Origin: CAWKEY01 sp963848675
GTDB lineage: Bacteria; Pseudomonadota; Gammaproteobacteria; Methylococcales; Methylomonadaceae
DNA length: 5,349 bases
Reading direction: 5' to 3'
Assembly: GCA_963848675.1 (NCBI GenBank)
Contig: CAWKEY010000002.1
Span: 1-5,349, forward strand
Both the position numbers and the translations under genes were made by a program. The notes beneath the pieces are model-generated. The model was not told the origin of the DNA, searched no databases, and was given only the letters and a program-made list of their open reading frames with translations. This document shows positions 5,328 to 5,349 of this stretch, piece by piece; the first letter of the stretch is position 1, and each line of letters starts with the position of its first letter.

Positions 5328-5349
5328 CGTTTCATCAAGCATAATGAAA

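Noticed and set aside
1..5349. CRISPR array or intact defence island
   Set aside because: No regularly spaced repeats are present, and the only defence-related gene is a truncated, frameshifted hsdM without its catalytic domain.

Overview
The window reads as a gammaproteobacterial chromosome segment. The intact genes at the left, ribD and nrdR, have protein sequences close to the gammaproteobacterial type (RibD is very like E. coli RibD as I remember it) and lie in the usual nrdR-ribD order. The rest is an accessory patch of broken genes and insertion sequences. That suggests an IS-rich genome, possibly marine or host-associated, but I cannot name a genus from the sequence.

Layout. Positions 1-691 (minus strand) hold the N-terminal 230 residues of RibD, a riboflavin biosynthesis enzyme, running off the left edge. 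Positions 713-1183 (minus) hold a complete nrdR, the zinc-finger/ATP-cone repressor of ribonucleotide reductase genes. The 21-base gap and shared strand suggest co-transcription. Positions 1184-1630 carry no convincing gene; they contain a strong hairpin, a short inverted repeat, a CTTG microsatellite and a 12-bp tandem repeat. Positions 1631-2052 hold a decayed N-terminal fragment of a type I restriction-modification methylase (hsdM), with a frameshift and no catalytic domain. It runs into 2090-2341, an orphan fragment resembling the C-terminal part of DUF4331 proteins. Positions 2342-2692 have no supported gene.

Positions 2693-4410 form a complete insertion sequence of the IS5/IS1182 type: 19-bp terminal inverted repeats with one mismatch, a single intact DDE transposase, and a stop codon inside the right repeat. 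Just beyond it, 4430-5285 is an IS630-family transposase pseudogene. Its catalytic D, D and E are all still encoded, but the reading frame is broken three times, once by a 5-bp tandem duplication next to an in-frame TAG. Spacing and a shared heptamer suggest that the IS5/IS1182 element jumped into the 5' end of the IS630 element. The last 80 bases contain two perfect or near-perfect hairpins that may mark the edge of another element.

How it fits together: the two housekeeping genes form one functional unit. Everything to their right looks like an insertion and decay hotspot, where restriction-modification remnants and nested transposons have accumulated upstream of nrdR. I found no intact novel multi-gene system here. 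The most informative signals are the nested IS structure, the traceable decay steps and the hairpin pair at the right end.
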